DNA from: Chloroflexia bacterium
GTDB taxonomy: Bacteria > Chloroflexota > Chloroflexia > Thermomicrobiales > CFX8
DNA length: 6,709 nt
Assembly (NCBI GenBank): GCA_013696045.1
Contig: JACCZH010000344.1
Coordinates: forward strand, 1 to 6,709
Reading direction: 5' to 3'
Shown here piece by piece: positions 1 through 5,373 of this stretch. The first letter of the stretch is position 1. Every line of letters starts with the position of its first letter. The position numbers were made by a program, and so were the translations under genes. The notes under the pieces are model-generated. The model worked only from the letters and a program-made list of their open reading frames with translations, was not told the DNA's origin and did no database searches.

Positions 1-631
1 GGCCACCCGACAACTGGTTTGCATCGACGAGGTTGACCTGGATGATCCCGCCAACATCATGCTGCTCAACACACTCCTGCAAGCGATGCTCGCCGGTCAG
101 CCAACCATCATCGCCACCGCCAATGCCCGTCCCGGCACGATGTCCGGTGGACGCTATTACGATAACCCGTTCACCCGCGAGCTGGGCGAGATCGCCGACA
201 GCTTTGTCATCATGGAGCTTGACGGAAAAGACTGGCGCGAGTCGGCAGCCGAGCGTCCGACGCAGATCGGCGGGGTAGGGAACCGGATCGTCTCATTTAG
301 CTGGCCTGAGCTCATGAAATTTCTTTATGAGACCCACCCGATGTACGACGCCGCATGGTTGCTAGAGGTTGATGTCATCCAGATTGAAGGATTCGAGACG
401 TTAAAGGACAGCGACCAGGCCATCCGCTTCGTGCGCTTCATCGACCGTGTCTACGACCGCGCCGTGCATCTCCAGGCGACCGGCCGACCACTGGCCCCCG
501 ACGAGATTCTGGCCCCTATCCGCGACGAGCGCCGCTTCCACCTGCACTTTATCCGCTGCCAGTCACGGTTGAAGGAGTTGATTGGACCAGGGCGAGAGCG
601 CATGGGCGAGGTCGCCGACGGTACGTCGTAG
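1..631 (+). CDS. AFG1/ZapE-family P-loop ATPase, C-terminal part (5' end outside window)
   Basis: The frame is open from the left edge (first full codon at base 2) to a TAG at 629-631, giving 209 residues. Near the start is a Walker B strand, LVCIDEVDLDD (residues 5-15), then a helix and TIIATANARP (35-44), equivalent to the 'LLCFDEF...LVATSN.PP' core of E. coli ZapE and yeast Afg1. The C-terminal block, with RFVRFIDRVYDRAVHL (142-157) and FHLHFIRCQSRLKEL (179-193), matches the ZapE 'RFI.LVDE.Y.R.VKL' and 'FEFQRCLSRLQEM' region from memory. Family members are AAA-like ATPases; ZapE modulates FtsZ rings in gammaproteobacteria and Afg1 acts in mitochondrial protein quality control. Which role applies here is unknown. 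The Walker A lies upstream of the window. The family's usual 'FDEF' reads 'IDEV' here, so this is a divergent member. Its 3' neighbour, map, is convergent, so the two do not share a transcript. Confidence 0.82.
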   Translation, partial: ATRQLVCIDEVDLDDPANIMLLNTLLQAMLAGQPTIIATANARPGTMSGGRYYDNPFTRELGEIADSFVIMELDGKDWRESAAERPTQIGGVGNRIVSFSWPELMKFLYETHPMYDAAWLLEVDVIQIEGFETLKDSDQAIRFVRFIDRVYDRAVHLQATGRPLAPDEILAPIRDERRFHLHFIRCQSRLKELIGPGRERMGEVADGTS

Positions 632-756
632 GACAAGCATTAATCGAGCCACGTTCGTAAGAGCGACCGGTTCCAATCACTTCAACGTATGTGCGCGTTC
701 AAGGATGATGAACAGCAATTTGGGTGTCAACCTGACCGAAATGGAAGGATCAAATC

Positions 757-819
757 ATGACACATACCAAGATAGGGAAGACGGAGCCGTTCGACTCCGC
801 TCCGCTTCGTTCAGGATGA
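757..819 (+). other. Orphan translation start with strong RBS, 20-codon frame ending in a repeat
   Basis: An ATG at 757 is preceded by GGAAGGA (743-749) with a 7-nt spacer, a textbook Shine-Dalgarno arrangement. The frame encodes only 20 residues, beginning MTHTKIGKTE, and stops at TGA 817-819 inside the repeat-like stretch 778-822. It could be a leader peptide, the surviving 5' end of a gene whose body was lost when the repeat arrived, or chance. I do not recognise the peptide. Confidence 0.2.
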
Positions 820-822
820 CAC
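778..822. repeat. Short intergenic repeat-like element (TTCGACTCCGCT...CAGGATGAC type)
   Basis: The stretch contains TTCGACTCCGCTCCGCTTCG at 790-809, then TTCAGGATGACA, with a short internal direct repeat (CTCCGCTCCGC) and a weak 5-bp inverted pair CGGAG/CTCCG (782-786 and 795-799). From memory, sequences of the form 'TCATCCTGAGCGAAGCG...GAGTCGAA' are common dispersed intergenic repeats in many environmental bacterial genomes, and this is the same pattern on the opposite strand. Only one copy is visible here, so its repeat nature is inferred, not shown. It lies between two convergent genes, a typical place for such elements. Confidence 0.4.
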
Positions 823-914
823 ACAAAACGCCACTATTCTTCACGAAACGACGAATTAGTTGGAACGGGTGATGGTTCGTTCGCCCATACGAACGTTTAA
901 CGTTTCCCTCACGG

Positions 915-1673
915 TTACGGCAACGTCAAAATCCATGGACCGTTGTCGGTAATTGCAACCGTGTGCTCGTATTGAGCGGAGCGCGAACCGTCACGGGACA
1001 TGATCGTCCAGCCATCTTCAAGCAGCAGCATCTCGCGGGAGCCGGCCACAATCATTGGCTCGATCGTGATGACCATGCCGGGCTTGAGCTTGGGGCCGCT
1101 GCCCGCCGGACCGTAGTGGGGCAGCATCGGCGCCTCATGCAACTGGCGGCCGACACCGTGACCGAAGAGGTCGTGCACCACCTGGAACCCGTCAGCGTCA
1201 ACCCGTGCTTCGATCGCCGCGGAAATATCAGTCAGCCGGTTGCCGGCCCTCGCCGCAGCAATCCCCAGCTCAAGCGACTCGGCGCAGACATCCATCAATC
1301 GTTGTGACTCAGCGTCAATCTCTCCCACGGCAAAGGTACGGGTTGCGTCCCCATGCCAGCCGTCGAGAATTGCCCCAACATCGACCGCGATAATATCGCC
1401 CTCGAACAGAGGTCGATTGCCAGGGATGCCGTGCACGACCTCATCGTTGACTGCGGTGCAGATGCTGCGCGGAAAACCCCGGTAACCCTTGAATGAGGGT
1501 GTTGCGCCGTGGTCACGGATGAATGCTTCAGCGAGGTCGTCAAGCTGGCCGGTTGTCACGCCCACCTCGACCTCACCGGCGAGCATGTCGAGGACGTTGG
1601 CGACCAGCCTGCCCGACTCACGCATCTTCGCCAGATCATCTGCTTTCTTGATCTGAATCCCGCTTCGCGCCAT
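915..1673 (-). CDS. map: Methionine aminopeptidase, type I
   Basis: This 252-residue cytosolic metalloprotease removes the initiator methionine from new proteins. It is a complete single-domain 'pita-bread' enzyme without the N-terminal zinc-finger extension, the usual bacterial length. All five metal ligands can be placed: D98 in IIAVDVGA, D109 in GWHGDATRTF, H172 in LFGHGVGR, E205 in ITIEPM and E236 in AQYEHTVA. The substrate-site histidines H81 (VVHGIPG) and H179 (QLHEAP) are also present. The ATG at 1673 fits the conserved start, which is followed closely by 'IQIKKADDLAKMRESGRL'. A purine-rich GGTGAGG lies about 10 nt upstream on the minus strand, a somewhat long spacer. The gene stands alone: it is divergent from the EamA exporter and convergent with the ATPase, not in the ribosomal-protein operon (adk-map-infA) where many bacteria carry map, so it could be a second copy. 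Nothing looks missing. Confidence 0.97.
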   Translation of the reverse strand: MARSGIQIKKADDLAKMRESGRLVANVLDMLAGEVEVGVTTGQLDDLAEAFIRDHGATPSFKGYRGFPRSICTAVNDEVVHGIPGNRPLFEGDIIAVDVGAILDGWHGDATRTFAVGEIDAESQRLMDVCAESLELGIAAARAGNRLTDISAAIEARVDADGFQVVHDLFGHGVGRQLHEAPMLPHYGPAGSGPKLKPGMVITIEPMIVAGSREMLLLEDGWTIMSRDGSRSAQYEHTVAITDNGPWILTLP

Positions 1674-1731
1674 ACACCATCTGCCTCACCAGCCTCGATA
1701 GAATTCTCACTGAAAATCATGCCATATCCCC

Positions 1732-1760
1732 TTGCATCTGGGTTCGCATATCTATATGAT
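1732..1760 (+). promoter_or_regulatory. Candidate sigma-70-type promoter for the EamA exporter
   Basis: TTGCAT (1732-1737) and TATGAT (1755-1760) are separated by exactly 17 bp. The -10 matches the consensus at 5 of 6 positions and the -35 keeps TTG. The site lies in a locally AT-rich patch of an otherwise GC-rich window. A 12-bp near-palindrome, CATATCTATATG (1747-1758), overlaps the -10 and could be an operator or simply reflect the AT-rich promoter. Transcription would start near 1767, leaving a leader of about 125 nt before the 1892 ATG. This is predicted by eye only. Confidence 0.4.
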
Positions 1761-1891
1761 TCGGCGGCTCCGGAATTTGGCCGGTCTGAAAACGGCGAAA
1801 ATGCTCCCAGCCGCGTGATAGTTCCGTTACCCGGTCGTTGCCAAACAACGATCGCGGAAACCTCGGTGTTGCCCCTGAACCGGGCAGATCT

Positions 1892-2899
1892 ATGAGGACA
1901 GGCGTGGCGAGGGTGAGCGCGTTGAGCGCATCGCACCGGGGTCGGGTGCTTGCGGCCTTTTTTGCTATCTATTTTATCTGGGGTTCAACATTCCTGGCGG
2001 TCAGCTTCGCGATCGACACGCTGCCGCCTTTGATGATGGCCAGCGTGCGCTTTCTCATTGCCGGCGGGTTGCTCTACGCCTGGGCGCGTCGTCGCGGCGC
2101 GGCCCGGCCAATGCCGGTGAACTGGACCTCAGCGGTCGTTGTCGGCGGCGCATTGATCCTGCTCGGCACTGGCGGAGCTGTCTGGGCGCAGCAGCGCGTG
2201 CCTTCGGGAATCATAGCGATGCTGGCCACTACGGTGCCGCTCTGGATTGTGCTGCTTGACTGGCTGCGCCCTGGTGGCAGCCGGCCAACGGGCAGAATCG
2301 TAATCGGTTTGGCCGCGGGCTTTGCCGGCATCGGGATTCTGACTGGGCCGGCAGCCATGCCCGGTGGTGTCAACATCGACCGCGTCGGCGCGCTCGTTAT
2401 GCTCCTGGCGTCGTTTGCCTGGGCGGCCGGCTCGCTGTATGCGCGCAAGGCGCGGATGTCCAGCTGTCCACTCCTTTCGACGGCGATGCAACTGCTCACC
2501 GGCGGCGCACTGCTCATGGTGGCGGGGCTGGGTATGGGTGAGTGGCGACGATTCGATATCACCCAGGTTTCGATGGCGTCTATTTGGGCCCTCATCTTCC
2601 TGACGTTTGGCTCGTTGGTGGCGTACACGGCCTACACGTGGCTGATGACTGTTGAATCGCCGGCCAGGATATCGACCTACGCCTACGTCAACCCGGTCGT
2701 TGCCGTGCTGCTCGGCTGGATGTTTGCCGGAGAGCTGCTTGACACCCGCACCGTCCTGGCGCTCGGGATCATTCTGGCCGGCGTCGTGGCGATTAACTTC
2801 CCGATAATCCGCAAGGTTGCCGTTGAAAGCGTCGCTCCGGCCAGCGATCTGGTTCTCGAACCTGACACACCACAATCGCAGGCGGCGGGAGCGACCTAA
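1892..2899 (+). CDS. EamA/DMT-superfamily exporter, YedA-like
   Basis: From the chosen ATG this is a 335-residue inner-membrane protein with about ten hydrophobic segments (near residues 20-40, 47-65, 82-100, 106-124, 134-152, 164-183, 195-213, 230-250, 262-281 and 285-305), the two-EamA-repeat plan of drug/metabolite transporters. Hallmarks are FIWGSTFLAV (28-37) in the first helix, PPLMMASVRFLIAG (45-58), VPSGIIAMLATTVPL (103-117) and TYAYVNPVVAVLLG (262-275), all closely like E. coli YedA as I recall it. The family exports amino acids, metabolites or drugs; the substrate here cannot be read from sequence. The C-terminal tail (about 306-335) is hydrophilic. Start choice is uncertain: the frame opens at a TTG at 1838, ATG 1892 has a weak ribosome binding site, and TTG 1922 has GAGGG 8 nt upstream and would begin nearer the first helix. 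The gene is divergent from map and ends 128 bp before the TPR gene. Confidence 0.9.
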   Translation: MRTGVARVSALSASHRGRVLAAFFAIYFIWGSTFLAVSFAIDTLPPLMMASVRFLIAGGLLYAWARRRGAARPMPVNWTSAVVVGGALILLGTGGAVWAQQRVPSGIIAMLATTVPLWIVLLDWLRPGGSRPTGRIVIGLAAGFAGIGILTGPAAMPGGVNIDRVGALVMLLASFAWAAGSLYARKARMSSCPLLSTAMQLLTGGALLMVAGLGMGEWRRFDITQVSMASIWALIFLTFGSLVAYTAYTWLMTVESPARISTYAYVNPVVAVLLGWMFAGELLDTRTVLALGIILAGVVAINFPIIRKVAVESVAPASDLVLEPDTPQSQAAGAT

Positions 2900-2913
2900 G
2901 GCCGGGGCCGGCC
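2900..2913 (+). other. GC hairpin directly after the exporter stop codon
   Basis: GGCCG (2900-2904) pairs with CGGCC (2909-2913) around a 4-nt loop, starting at the first base after the TAA. There is no following T-run, so it may only protect a 3' end or pause transcription. It is weak evidence for a terminator. Confidence 0.2.
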
Positions 2914-2970
2914 AAATGTGGAATCCGTCCCCCGGTTCCGCGCCATTGACAATGCGGGACCCGGATGCGT

Positions 2971-2993
2971 ACGGTTGACCCGACCGTTACAAT
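2971..2993 (+). promoter_or_regulatory. Candidate -10 with adjacent dyad upstream of the TPR gene
   Basis: TACAAT at 2988-2993 matches the -10 consensus at 5 of 6 positions and would start transcription about 28 nt before the 3028 start codon. No good -35 sits at the right distance (a TTGACA at 2946-2951 is too far away). Just upstream is the dyad ACGGT-7 nt-ACCGT (2971-2975 and 2983-2987), a possible operator. Both are weak, by-eye predictions. Confidence 0.25.
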
Positions 2994-3027
2994 CCATCCG
3001 CGTCTCAAAATGGCAAGGAGCTCCAGC

Positions 3028-4464
3028 ATGGCCCAACCTACCCCGATGCGCGACCGCTACAATCTCCCGCTCACCACGACATCCGGCGACGCGGTCCAGA
3101 TGTATATCGACGGTCTGGACCGTGCACTTTCCGGCAACATCGGAGCCGAGATTCTGCTCGCCGAAGCGACCCAGGTCGACGAGGGTTTTGCCATGGCGCA
3201 CGCAGCGCTGGCGGCGCATCTGTCACGGCTACGCCAGCCCGAGCAGGCTCGCGCCAGCGCAGAGGCCGCCATGGCAACCTCCGGAGGTCTATCCCGACGT
3301 GAGCGCCAGCACATTGACATCATCTACCGAAGCCTGAACGGCGACGGGCCAAATGCGCTCCGGCTCGCGCGGGAGCACCTGGACGACTTCCCAAGTGACG
3401 TGCATATCCTGCAGCAGTTCACCGGGCTGATGAGTAGCAGCGGATCGAAAGAACGGATTAGGCAAACGCTGGACGAGATCGAGCAACGCGAGTCGGCCTA
3501 CGGCGACGACTGGTTCTATCTGGGACTGCGCTCGTTTTACCTGCACGAATCGGACCGCTTCGAGGAGTCACGCATCTATTCCGAGCGCTCGTTGCAGGGC
3601 AACCCGCGCAACGGTAACGCCTCCCACAACTTGGCGCACGTTTTCTATGAAACGAGCGACTATTCCGGCGGGCTGGAGTTCCTGAACGACTGGATCATTG
3701 GCTACAGCGACCGAGCGCCGTTTTTCTCGCACTTGAACTGGCACATGGCGCTCTTTGAGCTGACCCAGGGCCGCTACGCCCGTGCCCAGGAGATCTACGA
3801 GCAGTGCATCCGGCCGAGCGTGCTGGAGAAAGCTGGAGGACTGGGTCCGCCTCTCGCGGACGCGACCTCGCTGCTTTGGCGCATGGAGCTGTACGGCAAG
3901 GGCGTCAGCGCACGCGACTGGAACGAAGTACGCGCCTTCGCCGCCGACCAGGCCGCCAATCCCGGTGTAGCTTTTCAAGACGCACATGCGGCGCTGGCAT
4001 TGGCCGCCACCCAGGATCAGTCAACCATGAATGTCCTGCTTGACGGGCTCAAGCGCATGTCCAGGAATGGAAACTCGTTCGTCGACGATGTGGTATGGCC
4101 GCTCGTCAAGGGCATTGAGGCGTTCGGCCGCGAGGCATACGACGACACCATCCGCTACATGGAGCCGATCAACGACCGCATCATCGCACTGGGCGGTAGC
4201 CAGGCGCAGCGAGCCGTCTTCCACGACACCCTGCTGCAAGCGTACCTGCGCACCCAGCGCTACGAACACGCTGAAGCCATGCTCCGCAAGCGTCTGGAGC
4301 ATCGTCACTCCGCCCGCGATTTCTACTGGCTCGCATGCGCCCAATCCAGTGCCGGTAAGGCTGACGATGCTCAATTCGCTGCGCGCCAGGCACAGCACCT
4401 CTGGGCCGGCGCGGAGCCCGCCTCGCCGGAGTTGACGGAACTCAGCCGGCTAGTGCTGGAGTAG
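3028..4464 (+). CDS. Tetratricopeptide-repeat protein, TTC38-like
   Basis: The ATG at 3028 follows AAGGAG (3015-3020) with a 7-nt spacer, so I prefer it to the in-frame start at 2965; the product is 478 residues. There is no signal peptide or membrane segment, so it should be cytosolic. The chain is alpha-helical with helix-pair repeats throughout, for example GLEFLNDWII and RYARAQEIYEQCIRP (249-263). Family-type motifs as I recall them for TTC38 are HNLAHVFYE (200-208), NWHMALFELTQGRYARAQ (237-254) and GGSQAQRAVFHDTLLQAYLR (389-408). TTC38-type proteins are found from bacteria to human and their function is not established; TPR arrays usually bind protein partners. No enzyme motif is evident, though the conserved H200, H204 and H239 may matter. 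It appears to be transcribed alone: the gap before it is 128 bp, and a 57-bp gap separates it from the next, compositionally different gene. Confidence 0.88.
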   Translation: MAQPTPMRDRYNLPLTTTSGDAVQMYIDGLDRALSGNIGAEILLAEATQVDEGFAMAHAALAAHLSRLRQPEQARASAEAAMATSGGLSRRERQHIDIIYRSLNGDGPNALRLAREHLDDFPSDVHILQQFTGLMSSSGSKERIRQTLDEIEQRESAYGDDWFYLGLRSFYLHESDRFEESRIYSERSLQGNPRNGNASHNLAHVFYETSDYSGGLEFLNDWIIGYSDRAPFFSHLNWHMALFELTQGRYARAQEIYEQCIRPSVLEKAGGLGPPLADATSLLWRMELYGKGVSARDWNEVRAFAADQAANPGVAFQDAHAALALAATQDQSTMNVLLDGLKRMSRNGNSFVDDVVWPLVKGIEAFGREAYDDTIRYMEPINDRIIALGGSQAQRAVFHDTLLQAYLRTQRYEHAEAMLRKRLEHRHSARDFYWLACAQSSAGKADDAQFAARQAQHLWAGAEPASPELTELSRLVLE

Positions 4465-4521
4465 CTAAACGGGCACACGCGCACTATCATTTGGGTCACG
4501 GCATGACAGAAGGACAATCAC

Positions 4522-4758
4522 GTGAAATCCATCGATGTAGACACGTCAGGAGTAGATTTCGACTGGGGGGACACCGGAGTTGATTTCCATTACGTCACCC
4601 CTGAAGACGGTCTTGAGATTCTTGATAGCATGGCGCGCGAGTACGTGGGAATCAGCGGTGAGGAATTCCTGAGGAAGTGCGAAGCGGGCGAGAACAGCAC
4701 TGACTGTTCCGGCGTCATGCGAGTGTCGATGCTCATCCCACTCACTACACCCAAGTAA
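4522..4758 (+). CDS. Uncharacterised small acidic protein (78 aa), first gene of a two-gene cassette
   Basis: A GTG start at 4522 is set by AAGGA (4510-4514) with a 7-nt spacer, and the frame ends at TAA 4756-4758. The product is acidic and soluble, with no membrane segment. The N-terminal third is rich in Asp (MKSIDVDTSGVDFDWGDTGV). A predicted helix (27-41, PEDGLEILDSMAREY) leads into VGISGEEFLRKCEAGE (42-57), and the tail is VMRVSMLIPL (65-74). From memory and unchecked, the pattern 'GISGEEFLR.W.AGE...VMR..MLLP' recurs in small uncharacterised proteins of high-GC bacteria, often beside another small gene. That organisation recalls an antitoxin-like partner, but no DNA-binding fold can be shown. 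The second reading frame starts 5 bp after the stop, suggesting coupled translation. GC content is below that of the TPR gene. Function unknown. Confidence 0.75.
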   Translation: MKSIDVDTSGVDFDWGDTGVDFHYVTPEDGLEILDSMAREYVGISGEEFLRKCEAGENSTDCSGVMRVSMLIPLTTPK

Positions 4759-4763
4759 TCAGA

Positions 4764-4844
4764 TTGGCAGGACGAACGCCTCAGGAAGCCTATCAAGAGT
4801 TCGTTACTTACTTGAGGGCGGCAATTAGCTGTGTCGCTCATTGA
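4764..4844 (+). pseudogene. 5' fragment of the second cassette gene, ended by in-frame TGA
   Basis: In the same frame as the open segment downstream, a TTG at 4764 (the only ATG/GTG/TTG after the preceding in-frame stop at 4701-4703) begins 5 bp after the 78-aa gene. It encodes 26 residues, including TPQEAYQEFVTYLRAAISCV, before TGA at 4842-4844. The peptide looks like a genuine amphipathic helix, not random translation. Reading past the TGA gives RLTLEHGQATTCLTIG and then the downstream frame, so 4764-5300 would form one gene of about 178 residues. The simplest reading is a nonsense mutation (for example CGA to TGA) or a sequencing error. There is no clear ribosome binding site for the TTG, so coupling to the upstream gene would be needed. 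Confidence 0.5.
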
Positions 4845-4880
4845 CGACTTACACTTGAGCACGGGCAAGCGACGACATGC

Positions 4881-5300
4881 TTGACGATAGGCACGTCGCA
4901 CACAATTGCGCTCAACAGCATGGCGCCAACCGCTTTGCGCGGCGCTATCCCAATTTCGATCTCCATTGCGCTAGAGTTTCGGATTCTCAGGCGTCGGGAA
5001 ACGCTAGATCCGTTCACTGTAGCCAGGACTAAGTACTTCTATGTCCTCGCGACTCCTACAGGCCAGGAAGTTCTGGCTTTCCACTGGGCTCCTGACGCCA
5101 TAGGGCAGGGCGAAGTGACGTTTCCACATGTCCACGTTGGCCGAGCCGTCGTTACAGACGCTACTCAGGTATTACCACGAACATTCCATAAGGTTCACAT
5201 ACCTACAGGGTTCGTGACAATAGGGTCTGTCATTCGTCTGGCGATTGCAGAGTTTGGAGTACGGCCGCTCAGGCCGGACTGGCAGGCAGTTCTCGACTAG
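4881..5300 (+). CDS. Uncharacterised protein, second gene of the cassette (probably 5'-disrupted)
   Basis: The frame is open from just after the TGA at 4842-4844 to TAG 5298-5300. Possible starts are TTG 4881 (139 aa) and ATG 4920 (126 aa); neither has a ribosome binding site, supporting the view that this is the body of a longer gene starting at 4764. Numbered from 4881, it shows YFYVLATPTGQEVLAFHW (52-69), a His-containing turn FPHVHVGRAV (81-90), KVHIPTGFVTIGSVIRL (104-120) and EFGVRPLRPDWQAVLD at the C terminus. It is soluble, with beta-rich character in the middle. From memory, the 'HWHP...PHLH.G...HLPTGRV...LI.EFGV.P...DW' pattern occurs in uncharacterised proteins of high-GC bacteria; I know of no assigned function. 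The histidines at 68, 83, 85, 103 and 106 could bind a metal, but this is speculation. The gene is convergent with the permease operon and has lower GC than most of the window. Confidence 0.6.
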   Translation: MTIGTSHTIALNSMAPTALRGAIPISISIALEFRILRRRETLDPFTVARTKYFYVLATPTGQEVLAFHWAPDAIGQGEVTFPHVHVGRAVVTDATQVLPRTFHKVHIPTGFVTIGSVIRLAIAEFGVRPLRPDWQAVLD

Positions 5301-5320
5301 CCGGTACGCGCGCAGAAACA

Positions 5321-5352
5321 ATGATGGGCATCCATTTCGGGATGCCCATGAT
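5321..5352 (-). terminator. Strong hairpin between convergent genes, probable terminator of the permease operon
   Basis: ATGGGCATCC (5324-5333) pairs perfectly with GGATGCCCAT (5340-5349) around a 6-nt loop, and after one mismatch two more pairs extend the stem (5321-5322 with 5351-5352). On the minus strand the hairpin is followed by CATTGTTTCTG, a modest T-rich tail, so it best serves the permease genes, whose last stop is at 5374. It may also stop the plus-strand cassette, although there is no T-run on that side. Confidence 0.65.
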
Positions 5353-5373
5353 GCTTGATGGCCTTTTCGCAGC

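Larger units (their letters stand above)
632..914. other. Intergenic region between convergent genes
   Basis: These 283 bp separate the 3' ends of the ATPase gene and map. Apart from the orphan start at 757 and the repeat-like element at 778-822, the only structure I see is a 6-bp hairpin, CGTTCG/CGAACG at 878-883 and 890-895 with a 6-nt loop, just past the map stop codon. It has no T-run and is a weak terminator candidate at best. No convincing protein gene or RNA gene is present. Confidence 0.6.

Noticed and set aside
582..872. 96-aa plus-strand frame across the end of the ATPase gene and the intergenic gap
   Set aside because: It starts inside the ATPase gene in another frame, crosses the repeat-like element, and resembles nothing.
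878..895. Hairpin CGTTCG-6 nt-CGAACG after map as a terminator
   Set aside because: The stem has only 6 bp and there is no T-run on either strand; kept only as a note in the intergenic entry.
1556..1936. 126-aa minus-strand frame spanning the map start and the divergent region
   Set aside because: It overlaps the map 5' end in another frame, has no recognisable motif, and crosses the predicted promoter region.
2129..2875. 248-aa minus-strand frame antisense to the exporter
   Set aside because: Low-complexity, Arg/Gly/His-rich product with no family motif; the plus-strand frame is a clear EamA protein.
4485..4490. TATCAT as a -10 box for the cassette
   Set aside because: It matches the -10 consensus well, but there is no recognisable -35 at 16-18 bp upstream (the position reads TAGCTA).
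4842..4844. Possible recoded TGA (selenocysteine or alternative code), prompted by none of the eight gene stop codons in the window being TGA
   Set aside because: Trp is encoded by TGG throughout and no other gene body contains an in-frame TGA, so the code looks standard. I see no convincing SECIS-like hairpin right after the codon. Eight stops are too few to infer TGA avoidance.
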